Below, piece after piece: positions 35,727 to 43,744 of a stretch of 64,000 nucleotides of DNA. The DNA lies in the NCBI GenBank assembly GCA_003963305.1, contig RXJR01000022.1, forward strand, positions 181,361 through 245,360, read 5' to 3'. Made by a program: the position numbers and the translations under genes. The first letter of the stretch is position 1; every line of letters begins with the position of its first letter. The notes below the pieces were generated by a model. The model worked only from the letters and a program-made list of their open reading frames with translations, was not told the DNA's origin and ran no database searches. The stretch comes from Candidatus Melainabacteria bacterium. Its GTDB lineage: Bacteria > Cyanobacteriota > Vampirovibrionia > Obscuribacterales > Obscuribacteraceae.

Positions 35727-35740
35727 TACGAAATTTCGTA
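35727..35740. promoter_or_regulatory. Perfect 14-bp palindrome upstream of Tad-like cluster 2
   Basis: TACGAAATTTCGTA lies 12 bases before the GTG at 35752 in the divergent promoter region between KT-repeat protein A and the TadE-like gene. It could be an operator; no regulator is adjacent. Confidence 0.4.
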
Positions 35741-35751
35741 GACGTCTTTGT

Positions 35752-36300
35752 GTGGACCGGGGCGAGCCAGAGTTGATGAGACGGCAAAAACTATACAGTG
35801 GCAGTGTGCGCCAAATACGCAGCCAATCTGGTGCCTCCGGCATGTCTGAATTCGGCCCAGCTCTCGGCGTATTGCTGATTGCTATCTTTTTCCCGCTCAT
35901 CGATCTATTGAGCGTTTGTGTTTCTTATGGTCTGGTAGTGGTTCTCAACAACAATCAAGTGCATGAAGCCTCATTGCTTCCCTACACAGATGCGGGCAAC
36001 CCAACGGGCGCAGTGATGAAAGGTATACCAGACACCTGGTCGAACGGCATGGGTCACTTCGTCAAAAAAGAGGGCAATGTCGTCACCCAGGTTGGCTATC
36101 GGGTTGGCCAGAAAAGTTCCGACTCAGGTAATAAAGACATAATTGACAGAATTGTGCGTGTCACCACAACAGTTAAATGTTCACCATTTCTTCCGATACC
36201 GCTGCCGGTGGCTAACGTGCCCGGTCTTAACGGTCCGATGTTGTTCACGGTTTCTTCAGAGCGGCCAATGGAAAACCCAGATTTCGCGCCTCAAAGCTAA
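35752..36300 (+). CDS. TadE-like membrane protein, cluster 2
   Basis: 182 residues from GTG 35752; ATG 35776 is a possible alternative. The hydrophobic segment SEFGPALGVLLIAIFFPLIDLLSV near residues 32-55 has the same E-F-x-P pattern as the 16109 protein (AEFAPVLLVLFVIVLFPLINFFG). The C-terminal half is polar and also similar (ANVPGLNGPMLFTVSSERPMEN here, SVPGLVKIPGLSAPFKYTLS there). First of three genes (gaps 33 and 34 bases). A minor-pilin-like or secretion role is inferred from N-terminal pattern and neighbours. Confidence 0.65.
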   Translation: MDRGEPELMRRQKLYSGSVRQIRSQSGASGMSEFGPALGVLLIAIFFPLIDLLSVCVSYGLVVVLNNNQVHEASLLPYTDAGNPTGAVMKGIPDTWSNGMGHFVKKEGNVVTQVGYRVGQKSSDSGNKDIIDRIVRVTTTVKCSPFLPIPLPVANVPGLNGPMLFTVSSERPMENPDFAPQS

Positions 36301-36333
36301 GGGCTGCTGAAACAAAGAAATGAAGGTTAAACC

Positions 36334-36720
36334 ATGAAAAAGAACTCCAGGTCAAAAAATGGCTCAAGCCTCGCAGAGTCGGCGGTAGCTGCCATCATTC
36401 TGGTACCGATTGCACTTGCCATTATCGACCTGATCGTCATAGTAGCTGCTAATGGAATCAATGACACGGCGGCAAAAAGTGCTGCCAGAGCCGCCGCCAA
36501 TCAACAAGATGCAGTCACGGCAGGACAAGCTGCAACAAATGCTTTCAGCACTTTTCACACTTCCAATGTGATCACAGCTTTCAGTGGCGACTCAGATTGG
36601 AATCCGGAGCGAGTCGTTGTCGAAACTAGAATTACGGTGCACTTGCCTGTGCCCTTCCCTGGCTTCAGCGACCTTACCTTCAAAGCAAAGGACGTCGAGC
36701 CTGTAGTGGCACACAATTGA
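36334..36720 (+). CDS. TadE-like small pseudopilin
   Basis: 128 residues. The short basic N-terminus (MKKNSRSKNGSSLAESAVAAIILVPIALAIIDLIVI) has the TadE/pilin-like Gly-Ser-x3-Glu pattern before one TM. The helix that follows is rich in Ala (NDTAAKSAARAAANQQDAV), then a small beta-rich C-domain. Second gene of the cluster; cluster 1 at 16109-18587 lacks this middle gene. Confidence 0.7.
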   Translation: MKKNSRSKNGSSLAESAVAAIILVPIALAIIDLIVIVAANGINDTAAKSAARAAANQQDAVTAGQAATNAFSTFHTSNVITAFSGDSDWNPERVVVETRITVHLPVPFPGFSDLTFKAKDVEPVVAHN

Positions 36721-36754
36721 ATTTGAATTTGTATGTAGCAGCCGGAGAAAGATA

Positions 36755-38410
36755 ATGCCCTCACCACGTCGAAGAAAAGGCTCAGCAATCGCCTTCAGCG
36801 CTGTGCTCGCGCTCGTGCTTGTTGTGCTTGGTATTGGATTTTTTCTTCTTTCTATGTATATGGGTGCGCAGAACGAAACCAAAAATGCCACCGATGCCGG
36901 TGCCCTGAATGTGGGCAAACAAGTTCTCAACGACAACCTGGTCACCGTGACGATCGGTGGTACTGCGCAGGAAGAATTTTTCAGAGATGTAACGAACATA
37001 ACAATCCCTGTGGGAAATGTCGGAGATGGAAAAGTCAATTTGACCAACATCAATAGAGTCTGGGCCAAAGCTCTCATGGTGGCGATCAATGCAGACGCTG
37101 CCGGATCAGCTGCCGGCTCTGCTGCATCCAGCGTTCAAGCTGCATACGACGGCGCTCAATCTTTGAGCAACAAATTGTCCGACAAACTGACCGCTGAAAA
37201 TAACTTGCACGGCTACTTTGAAGATTATTCCAAACAAAACTCCACTCGCATGATCGGTATCGACACAAAGGTCGTAACACTTCCTGGTGCACAGACCTGG
37301 CAGACGTCTTTGATGGACAGGGCGAAGGAGAGCAACATCGAAATCGACCCGACGACATTACCCATCGGTTACAACCTGCCCGCCGACTACGATACGCCGA
37401 CGACTCGAAATCCCGTCCCCTCAGGGGCAACCGGAAAGACTTTCTTGAAAGGATATTTTCCGCTTACTGTTTCAGGACACACCTACTGGACAGTGCCGTT
37501 CCAATATGACGGCAAGCCGCATTTAGTCTCCAGAACGCTTTTCGAAGCTGAACAAAAACCTCCTCATGATCTTGGCGCGCCATGGAACAAACCCGTTCCT
37601 AATGCTTTTTCAGTAGGAGGTAAAGTAGCGACTAAACCGGGTGTCACCAGTGAGACTGCTATGTCTTGGGTACAATCGAACCCGAGACAAACATTTCCCT
37701 TTCAATTTCCAAACGGCTTCATCAGAGTCGTATTAAAGAAACACACGTTGCAGTGGACCTTACTTGGAGTTGATACAGACTCCACAACATACCGACCATT
37801 TCCGGTCGAAGAAAAGGAGAGTGGCGACGGCGTTCCTTACCCGCTCGTACCCATCTGCGCTACGGTTTCGGGAACTGCACATATGGCGATGGAGTACATT
37901 CCTCCCACTCTCAACTCGGCGATCAACTACAATACGCCGCCCTTTTTGCCGGGAAGTTCGCCGAATCAACCAATGAAATTTCTTCTGCAGCGCTGCCAGG
38001 AGATGGTGCCTGACTGCAAAATGTCAGACCTGGTCACTGCTTTGAACGAATGTCCGACCCTTCCGGAAGACGACGACCAAAAGTTCTTCATATACCCTCT
38101 AAATGGAAAGATCGTAGCTACTCCCAAGCTGATGACGCCGCCGCCTCTAGGTTGCGATGCTAGTGCAGACCCGGAGGGTGATGAGGAGTGGAGCGAATCA
38201 AAAAAATATTTCGAACCCAATTTTTTCATTGAGCACTTTACCTGCAACGGCACTCCAGCACCCCCTTTCCCAATGCCTATCATCACCACTGTGTCGCGCT
38301 CATGGAAACCAGGCACAGGTTACAAGAAAGGCTGTCTGGGTGAATTGACCGTCGGGCACGACAGCACAGCCAACATCATCCCTGGATTTTGCAGTTGCCC
38401 GATTATTTAG
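36755..38410 (+). CDS. TadG-like protein, cluster 2
   Basis: 551 residues, GGAGA 7 bases before the ATG. The N-terminus RRRKGSAIAFSAVLALVLVVLGIGFFLLSMYMGAQNETKNATDAGALNVGKQ is the Tad-domain pattern: Gly-Ser, TM, then a helix with NATDAGALN, comparable to the AA-D-A pattern of TadG/RcpC-type proteins. A large extracytoplasmic domain follows with Cys residues concentrated near the C-terminus (QRCQEMVPDC, GCDASAD, CNGTPAPP, CSCP). Counterpart of the 16758 gene. The end is followed 65 bases later by the convergent stop of a secreted protein gene. Confidence 0.7.
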   Translation: MPSPRRRKGSAIAFSAVLALVLVVLGIGFFLLSMYMGAQNETKNATDAGALNVGKQVLNDNLVTVTIGGTAQEEFFRDVTNITIPVGNVGDGKVNLTNINRVWAKALMVAINADAAGSAAGSAASSVQAAYDGAQSLSNKLSDKLTAENNLHGYFEDYSKQNSTRMIGIDTKVVTLPGAQTWQTSLMDRAKESNIEIDPTTLPIGYNLPADYDTPTTRNPVPSGATGKTFLKGYFPLTVSGHTYWTVPFQYDGKPHLVSRTLFEAEQKPPHDLGAPWNKPVPNAFSVGGKVATKPGVTSETAMSWVQSNPRQTFPFQFPNGFIRVVLKKHTLQWTLLGVDTDSTTYRPFPVEEKESGDGVPYPLVPICATVSGTAHMAMEYIPPTLNSAINYNTPPFLPGSSPNQPMKFLLQRCQEMVPDCKMSDLVTALNECPTLPEDDDQKFFIYPLNGKIVATPKLMTPPPLGCDASADPEGDEEWSESKKYFEPNFFIEHFTCNGTPAPPFPMPIITTVSRSWKPGTGYKKGCLGELTVGHDSTANIIPGFCSCPII

Positions 38411-38475
38411 CCGAAGGAGAGTGATTGCACGAAAGTCCCTGCCAACTCAGACATCGAATGGACAACCGAACCAAG

Positions 38476-38985
38476 CTAGTTTTGCTTCATCCACACAACA
38501 TTGATAACGGTCTCGGGATGTTTGACACTCCTTGAAACAGTTATATTACCCTGCTGTTGCCCCTTGATGGCGTTAAGGACAAACAAGCGACCAGCCTTCT
38601 CCTGCGTTCCCATAGCCGATTGCTTCGGCGTTCGCACTTGCCACCCCATATTGACGCACTGCACTTTGTACCATTCGAAGACGCCTTTGCCATCATCTCT
38701 TGTGATCAATGTGAGATCAGCCATCGGCACACCTTTGGTGGTGTTTGTAAAGTTGGTAGAAATAATATTGCTGGAGTAAACGGGCAATGGAAAGTTGCTC
38801 GGCGCCTTGAGCGAAATGTGGGCACCTTCAAGATGATTGCTCAATCGAGCCTCTTCAGTCGATTTGTAGGGCGATTTTTCTACTTTTGACGTTTGACTAA
38901 GGCTTGAGACGTCTGAAGTAAGCGTCAACACGCCTACAAAAGCAGCAGTCAGACCGACCAATTTTGCTGAATTCGAAAACTTCAA
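38476..38985 (-). CDS. Secreted hypothetical protein
   Basis: 169 residues from a TTG start with GGAG 7 bases upstream, which supports this unusual start. The signal peptide is KFSNSAKLVGLTAAFVGVLTLTSDVSS. The mature domain has VPMADLTLITRDDGKGVFEWYKVQCVNMGWQVRT and LNAIKGQQQGNITVSRS, a small alpha/beta pattern seen in periplasmic proteins that compute a per-residue correction, but no family can be named. It lies between the TadG-like gene and KT-repeat protein B, divergent from the latter. Confidence 0.7.
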   Translation of the reverse strand: MKFSNSAKLVGLTAAFVGVLTLTSDVSSLSQTSKVEKSPYKSTEEARLSNHLEGAHISLKAPSNFPLPVYSSNIISTNFTNTTKGVPMADLTLITRDDGKGVFEWYKVQCVNMGWQVRTPKQSAMGTQEKAGRLFVLNAIKGQQQGNITVSRSVKHPETVINVVWMKQN

Positions 38986-39130
38986 TTTCCCGCTCCATCT
39001 ATTTCAAAGATTATAACAATGAAGAGATTGCGGTGTCTGGAGACTACGAAGCGAGTGAACCTGCGGGCGGATTTCTGTATGATAAGAGTGAATATGACTG
39101 CAGCGATTCGAAACAACCCGGAGCTTGAAC

Positions 39131-40837
39131 GTGACGGCACAAGAAGGGCAAGGAGCCGACGATCAAAGGCATCAAAACCCACCCAGCACTGAATCTGACG
39201 CTGAACAGCCTGGTCGTAAAGTGGCTAAAACAATTGTGGAAGGTGCGCTTCCGCAGATTCCAGATGCCTCGCAATCGTCTCCGGCTAGCGAAGAGCAAAC
39301 TAAAGGTCAGGAGCCAAAACGCGTCGCAAAGACGATGCTGGAGTTGAATAGACCAAGCGCTGATGAAATCATAGCGGCGTCGTCGGATGCAGCTCAGGAG
39401 AAGCCCACAGATAGAAAAGTAGCAAAGACGATGCTCGACATTTCTCGTCCTGAGCCGGATCAAACAGCGGCAGTTGCTGTTGACTCAACTGAAAACGAAA
39501 ACGCCGGCACTAAGCGCATCCCAAAAACGATGCTCGAAATCAACCGACCCGATATTAGTGCAAGCACTCCGACCGATGCTACAACAGCACCAGAAGTACA
39601 ATCGCAATCACACAAGCAGCCGGCACCGAAGAAAACGATGTTAGAGATGTCGCTGCCGGCGCAGTCGGACACTCTCAAGCATGTAAAAAAAGTATCGAAA
39701 ACAATGCTCGACGTGAACAGTCTCGATGCGATTGGCATGGCAAAAGCACTCAAACAAGAACAACTGAAAGAGCCTGTTCCAGTCAAAGTTCGCAAGACAT
39801 TGACGAGCGAACTGGCAATTCCAAATCTCAACGAATCGCTCCATCCCACCACCACAGACGATACCAAGACAGTAGTCAGTGCCGGTGCCAACTCCAACCA
39901 ACCAAACCCAGAAACGCAAGCTGATAAGCCATCGAGCAGCACCAGGAATCAGAAGAAGAGAACCAGGGGTACCGAGCGTTTCGTGGCCAAAACAATTCTG
40001 GATCACTCTGTACTGTCCGAACAGTTGGTGAAGTCGCACGAAAAGGAAAAGATGAAGGCGGCATACATCGCCCAGGAGCGGACACAAGAGCCGGTTCGAG
40101 AATTTCACGCCGTAGATTCAAAGAAATTAGCCTCGCCTTGCGCCTGGACATGGAGTGAATCAAACTCCAGCAAAGGCAGAGTGAGAGCATGCGAAAAGTG
40201 CCAGACGAAAGTCTACGACTTGAGCGGCATGGAAATGCCGGAAGCGGAGGCACTCATCTTCAAACACGAAAGCAAGAATAAATTTTCACTCTACAAGCGC
40301 AGTGACGGCAAGTTCATGACCAGCGACTGCCCGGTGCAAGCACAGCGCAAGCGCAACTTAATTCTGCTTTGCCTGACTGGTGCACTGATTATAATATGCG
40401 TCCTGGCTTTTATGCTCATGATGCCGCCGCCTAAACATGCACCAGATATGGTGCAAGGTTCCGAACGCAAGAATGAGCACACAACAAGTCAAAGCACCGG
40501 CGAGCCTGGTAGCTCTAATCAAGCTGGTGCTGATGCCGGTGCGAAAACCACGATGCCATCAACGACAAGTTCAGACCGATCCAGCGGAAAAGTGCACTTT
40601 GAAGCCGGTCGAGCTGATCTACAAGAAGCCCCAAATCCGGGGCTGTTCCCAACCGTAAAAGCGACCCCGGATGCCTCGGAAGCCAAAAATAACGGCGGCA
40701 CTGACAGCTCGAGCATTCCTGCCAACAGCACTTCCGGTCAAAACGGCGCTGTTAACAGCACAGCCGGTCAGAGCATCCCGAACACTACCAGTTCGACCGG
40801 CGATTCAAGCAGCAAATACTGGGACGACGGCAAGTAA
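39131..40837 (+). CDS. KTxx(D/E)-repeat membrane protein B (putative phospho-scaffold)
   Basis: GTG 39131 is preferred over TTG 39125 because GGAG (39120-39123) is 7 bases from it. About 568 residues. The N-terminal ~300 disordered residues hold seven K-T-x-x-(D/E) motifs with Thr at 34, 68, 100, 133, 169, 191 and 288 (KTIVE, KTMLE three times, KTMLD twice, KTILD), most preceded by K/R-R/K-V-A and several followed by N/S-R-P. The same Cys domain as protein A follows (ASPCAWTW, ACEKCQTKVYDLSGM, EAEALIF, DGKFMTSDCP), then RKR, one TM (LILLCLTGALIIICVLAFML) and a Ser/Thr/Gly/Asn outer tail. It converges on a single-domain FHA gene 20 bases away. FHA docking is inference from Thr/+3-acid spacing. 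Confidence 0.75.
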   Translation: MTAQEGQGADDQRHQNPPSTESDAEQPGRKVAKTIVEGALPQIPDASQSSPASEEQTKGQEPKRVAKTMLELNRPSADEIIAASSDAAQEKPTDRKVAKTMLDISRPEPDQTAAVAVDSTENENAGTKRIPKTMLEINRPDISASTPTDATTAPEVQSQSHKQPAPKKTMLEMSLPAQSDTLKHVKKVSKTMLDVNSLDAIGMAKALKQEQLKEPVPVKVRKTLTSELAIPNLNESLHPTTTDDTKTVVSAGANSNQPNPETQADKPSSSTRNQKKRTRGTERFVAKTILDHSVLSEQLVKSHEKEKMKAAYIAQERTQEPVREFHAVDSKKLASPCAWTWSESNSSKGRVRACEKCQTKVYDLSGMEMPEAEALIFKHESKNKFSLYKRSDGKFMTSDCPVQAQRKRNLILLCLTGALIIICVLAFMLMMPPPKHAPDMVQGSERKNEHTTSQSTGEPGSSNQAGADAGAKTTMPSTTSSDRSSGKVHFEAGRADLQEAPNPGLFPTVKATPDASEAKNNGGTDSSSIPANSTSGQNGAVNSTAGQSIPNTTSSTGDSSSKYWDDGK

Positions 40838-40857
40838 GCTGTTGTTCAATTGGAACT

Positions 40858-41166
40858 TTATTCGATGCGGAAATTCGTACGTCCGACCTTGATGATATTG
40901 CCGGGGGCTAGTTGCCATGGTCCGGTTATCAGTTGGTCGTTGACGGTGGTTCCATTCGAGCTCATTAGGTCTTCCAGCCACCAGCGCCCCTGATCCCAAA
41001 ATATTCTGGCGTGGTTCGCCGACGCATATCCATCTTCTTGCAAGACCACTTCGTTTTCCGGTGCACGGCCGAGGTGCACAGACGGTCCGCTGAGTGTATA
41101 GCGTTCGTTGGTGGCTAGATTGACAAGAACTGGAAGAGTACCGCGAGACGGAGGATTACCGGTCAT
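40858..41166 (-). CDS. Stand-alone FHA domain protein
   Basis: 102 residues, essentially one forkhead-associated domain. Key positions are visible: Gly33-Arg34 (VHLGRAPEN), Ser49 and His52 (ASANHARI), and Asn71-Gly72 (SSNGTTVN). In characterised FHA domains these Arg, Ser and Asn residues bind phospho-threonine. No other domain, signal or TM is present. Its only neighbours are KT-repeat protein B (convergent) and the PATAN/GGDEF*/TPR protein (divergent). Binding to phosphorylated KTxx(D/E) motifs is the obvious but untested hypothesis. Confidence 0.95.
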   Translation of the reverse strand: MTGNPPSRGTLPVLVNLATNERYTLSGPSVHLGRAPENEVVLQEDGYASANHARIFWDQGRWWLEDLMSSNGTTVNDQLITGPWQLAPGNIIKVGRTNFRIE

Positions 41167-41351
41167 ATATCTTGAGTCCTTTCTGATACAGCAACTTTAT
41201 TGTAGACCGTGGCCGAAAAATCTGTAGGTCCATTTTACATTTAGGTCTAGGGTTCGGTGGGTATGATCTTAAAAGTCATACAATCCTCAGCAAACCGATT
41301 GCTGAGCAGAAAGGCTCATACACTAGCGCGCGCTCTGAGCCGCGAGGGGAA

Positions 41352-43622
41352 ATGCTCAAGTTTAATAAGCCAGCGAGATTAGCAAACTTGAGCGGTCTGC
41401 CCGAGCAGACCATACTTGTGCAGCTAACTAAGGAAGCTGACAAGAATCCCAACCGGGGAGTAGATGTTTCCTGGCCTGTCGCCGGAAGCAAGACCGAAGT
41501 CTATACACTTTCATGCCAGATTGTTGTACAGAAAGGTCTTATCGCCAAACCGCAGCAATCCAACGGTCCAAGGGTGCCTGAGTGGACATTGAGCAGGGAG
41601 ACTCTTGCCGACCCCAAATCGATTAACCCGCCCGCGCCACCTTTGACAATATGGCGGCACACAACTGGCGACCTCGAACTGCTTTTCAATCTGATCGCGT
41701 CTGAGGTGCAGCCCAAAAAGGAGCCTGACCCCCTCAGTGGCGACAATATCTTTCAAAATGCCAATCGCGGTGACATTAATCGAGCCCCAACCGTTCCGGC
41801 ATTTGCCCAGGAGCCTATCAGCAAAGCACTCTCGACCGGCGACCACCAGACTTTTGGGCAGGTAACACTGGCTGGAGACCTTGCCAACGTCGACTTACCG
41901 AGCGTTTTTCAGTCTGTAAGTCTCTGCAAGATGACCGGCAAACTGAATCTGTATCACAAGACTGTCCAGGCCGAAGCATATTTTACCGACGGACTGCTGG
42001 TTCACGCGACCGCTCAGCATGCGGTCTCTGGAATATCACTACAGCTAACTCCCGATCAGATTCTGCTCGAGTTGCTTACCTGGGAAACCGGGACTTTCAG
42101 ATTCCAGCCAGGTTGGCCGACTAACACTGTATCTATCAATCGCCGCCTCGAGTCATTTTTGCTCGAAGGAGCAACACTCACAGATTACATAAAATCGCTG
42201 GACAAGCAAGGTTTCACGGAGCAGAGCGCCCTCAGTGTAGTACGAGCGAATGAAGCGAATCTCGAGGAATCTCTGAGAAAAGGTATTCCGGTTGAATTAC
42301 AATTGCAGCGCGAGATCTATTCCAAGATCTCCAATAACACACCCGTTGCTGATTTAATCGAGGGCTATCCGAAGTCAATCTGGGCGCCGATCATCTTCAA
42401 TCTGCTCAATTTGCAGCTTGTCACCATATCCGGTGCCAAGGACAGCCTCCTGGAAGTCGAACAGATCGATCTCGATCTGTCACTGGCAGATCAAGCAGCA
42501 CGTACTTTATCTCACCCGGAAACAGGTGTTGTAACGTTTCCAATGTTCGTCTATTTTTTGCAAAAAGAGGCGGCGCGCTACCGTAAATCAAAATTGCCAT
42601 TCTCGATGGCTCTCGTGGACATTACCTGCGACACTCCTGGGCTCATAGAACAATCAGTAGAGATGGTCGCTAATGCCTTTAACTTGCACAAGCAGCCATT
42701 CGACATTCTGGCTAACTTTGAAACAGCGTACACGCGAGAGTACGCTATGCTCCTGCCTTTCAAAAATCCAGCGGCAAGCTACCTGTTCCTTGACGGTATG
42801 CTGATGACGCTGAGAGCCTCTGGATTCTTTACACGAGCCAATATCACATTCGGGGTGGCATCCTACCCCGGTGATGCGACCGACGTTCACCAGCTGGCCT
42901 CTGCCGCAAACAATGCCAAAAAGCGAGCACACAGCAAGGGCAAAACGATAGCTACATTTAGCGGCGTTGAACTGGAAGCATGGGAAGAACTTCACCAGAA
43001 AGGCGATTCCGCCATTGCTGCCGAGAATCTGGAGATGGCGTCAGACATATGGTTGACAGCCTTAACTGAAGCGGAAAATTTTGAAGAATCAGATCCTCGA
43101 TTAATTGTCACCCTGGATCGTTTGAGCGGCATTTATCTCGTTCAACGCAAATTCGACATGGCAGAACCACTGCTGAGGCTGTCCTTAGATCTGAAAGACA
43201 ATCTCGGCATGGAACAGGAAATGGTTTCAACGCTCGATCAAATTGGACGTTGTTACTACGAACAACAGAAGTATCAAGAGTCTGAAAATTCAATGCTCCG
43301 CTCTGCTCAACTGTGCACTGAGCTGTACGGTCCAGAACATGAATCACTGGGAAATGTTTATCACAATCTGGCTACCGTTTATCATGTTCAAAATCGCTTT
43401 GCGGAGGCGCTGCAAGCCTACCAGAGCGCTGTTTCCATCAAAAGACGAGTGCTGGGCAAGGAACACCCTGAAGTAATCCAGCTAACTGAAAATTATGCCA
43501 AGCTGTTGAGGCGACAGAACCAGCCGGCAACAGAGCCGAGCGACGACCTGTTCATCACAGGAAGATGGAAACAACTGCGATTCGACCCTACGGCCGTGGC
43601 GCCATCCAAACAACCTGGCTGA
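41352..43622 (+). CDS. PATAN (DUF4388)/degenerate GGDEF/TPR protein
   Basis: 756 residues. The N-terminal ~150 residues are of unknown fold. The PATAN/DUF4388-like domain covers about 165-285 (LANVDLPSVFQSVSLCKMTGKLNL, AEAYFTDGLLVHATA, LLELLTWETGTFRFQPG). A GGDEF-like fold spans about 395-545 (HPETGVVTFPMFVYFL, ITFGVASYPGDA, AKKRAHSKGK), but the signature loop reads AYTREYAMLLP, so the GG(D/E)EF residues needed for cyclase activity are missing. C-terminal TPRs (about 555-730) are of the kinesin-light-chain type (LGNVYHNLATVYHVQNRFAEALQAY). Probably a signalling adaptor that does not synthesise c-di-GMP. Divergent from the FHA gene. Confidence 0.85.
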   Translation: MLKFNKPARLANLSGLPEQTILVQLTKEADKNPNRGVDVSWPVAGSKTEVYTLSCQIVVQKGLIAKPQQSNGPRVPEWTLSRETLADPKSINPPAPPLTIWRHTTGDLELLFNLIASEVQPKKEPDPLSGDNIFQNANRGDINRAPTVPAFAQEPISKALSTGDHQTFGQVTLAGDLANVDLPSVFQSVSLCKMTGKLNLYHKTVQAEAYFTDGLLVHATAQHAVSGISLQLTPDQILLELLTWETGTFRFQPGWPTNTVSINRRLESFLLEGATLTDYIKSLDKQGFTEQSALSVVRANEANLEESLRKGIPVELQLQREIYSKISNNTPVADLIEGYPKSIWAPIIFNLLNLQLVTISGAKDSLLEVEQIDLDLSLADQAARTLSHPETGVVTFPMFVYFLQKEAARYRKSKLPFSMALVDITCDTPGLIEQSVEMVANAFNLHKQPFDILANFETAYTREYAMLLPFKNPAASYLFLDGMLMTLRASGFFTRANITFGVASYPGDATDVHQLASAANNAKKRAHSKGKTIATFSGVELEAWEELHQKGDSAIAAENLEMASDIWLTALTEAENFEESDPRLIVTLDRLSGIYLVQRKFDMAEPLLRLSLDLKDNLGMEQEMVSTLDQIGRCYYEQQKYQESENSMLRSAQLCTELYGPEHESLGNVYHNLATVYHVQNRFAEALQAYQSAVSIKRRVLGKEHPEVIQLTENYAKLLRRQNQPATEPSDDLFITGRWKQLRFDPTAVAPSKQPG

Positions 43623-43630
43623 TCTTCCTG

Positions 43631-43702
43631 AACCGTCGAAACTTTCGCAACCGTCGCAACTCTCACGACCGTCGAAACCGTCGCAAGCTTCGAAAACCTG
43701 GA
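43631..43702. repeat. Short 9/18-bp tandem repeats between convergent genes
   Basis: Four 18-base units, each made of two ~9-base half units with consensus near AACCGTCG(A/C), lie directly after the stop of the PATAN/GGDEF* gene. The units are imperfect. No terminator hairpin is obvious in this gap. Confidence 0.65.
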
Positions 43703-43744
43703 GTACTTGGAACAGTTCGAACAATGCGAGAAGAGAGCGGTCAA

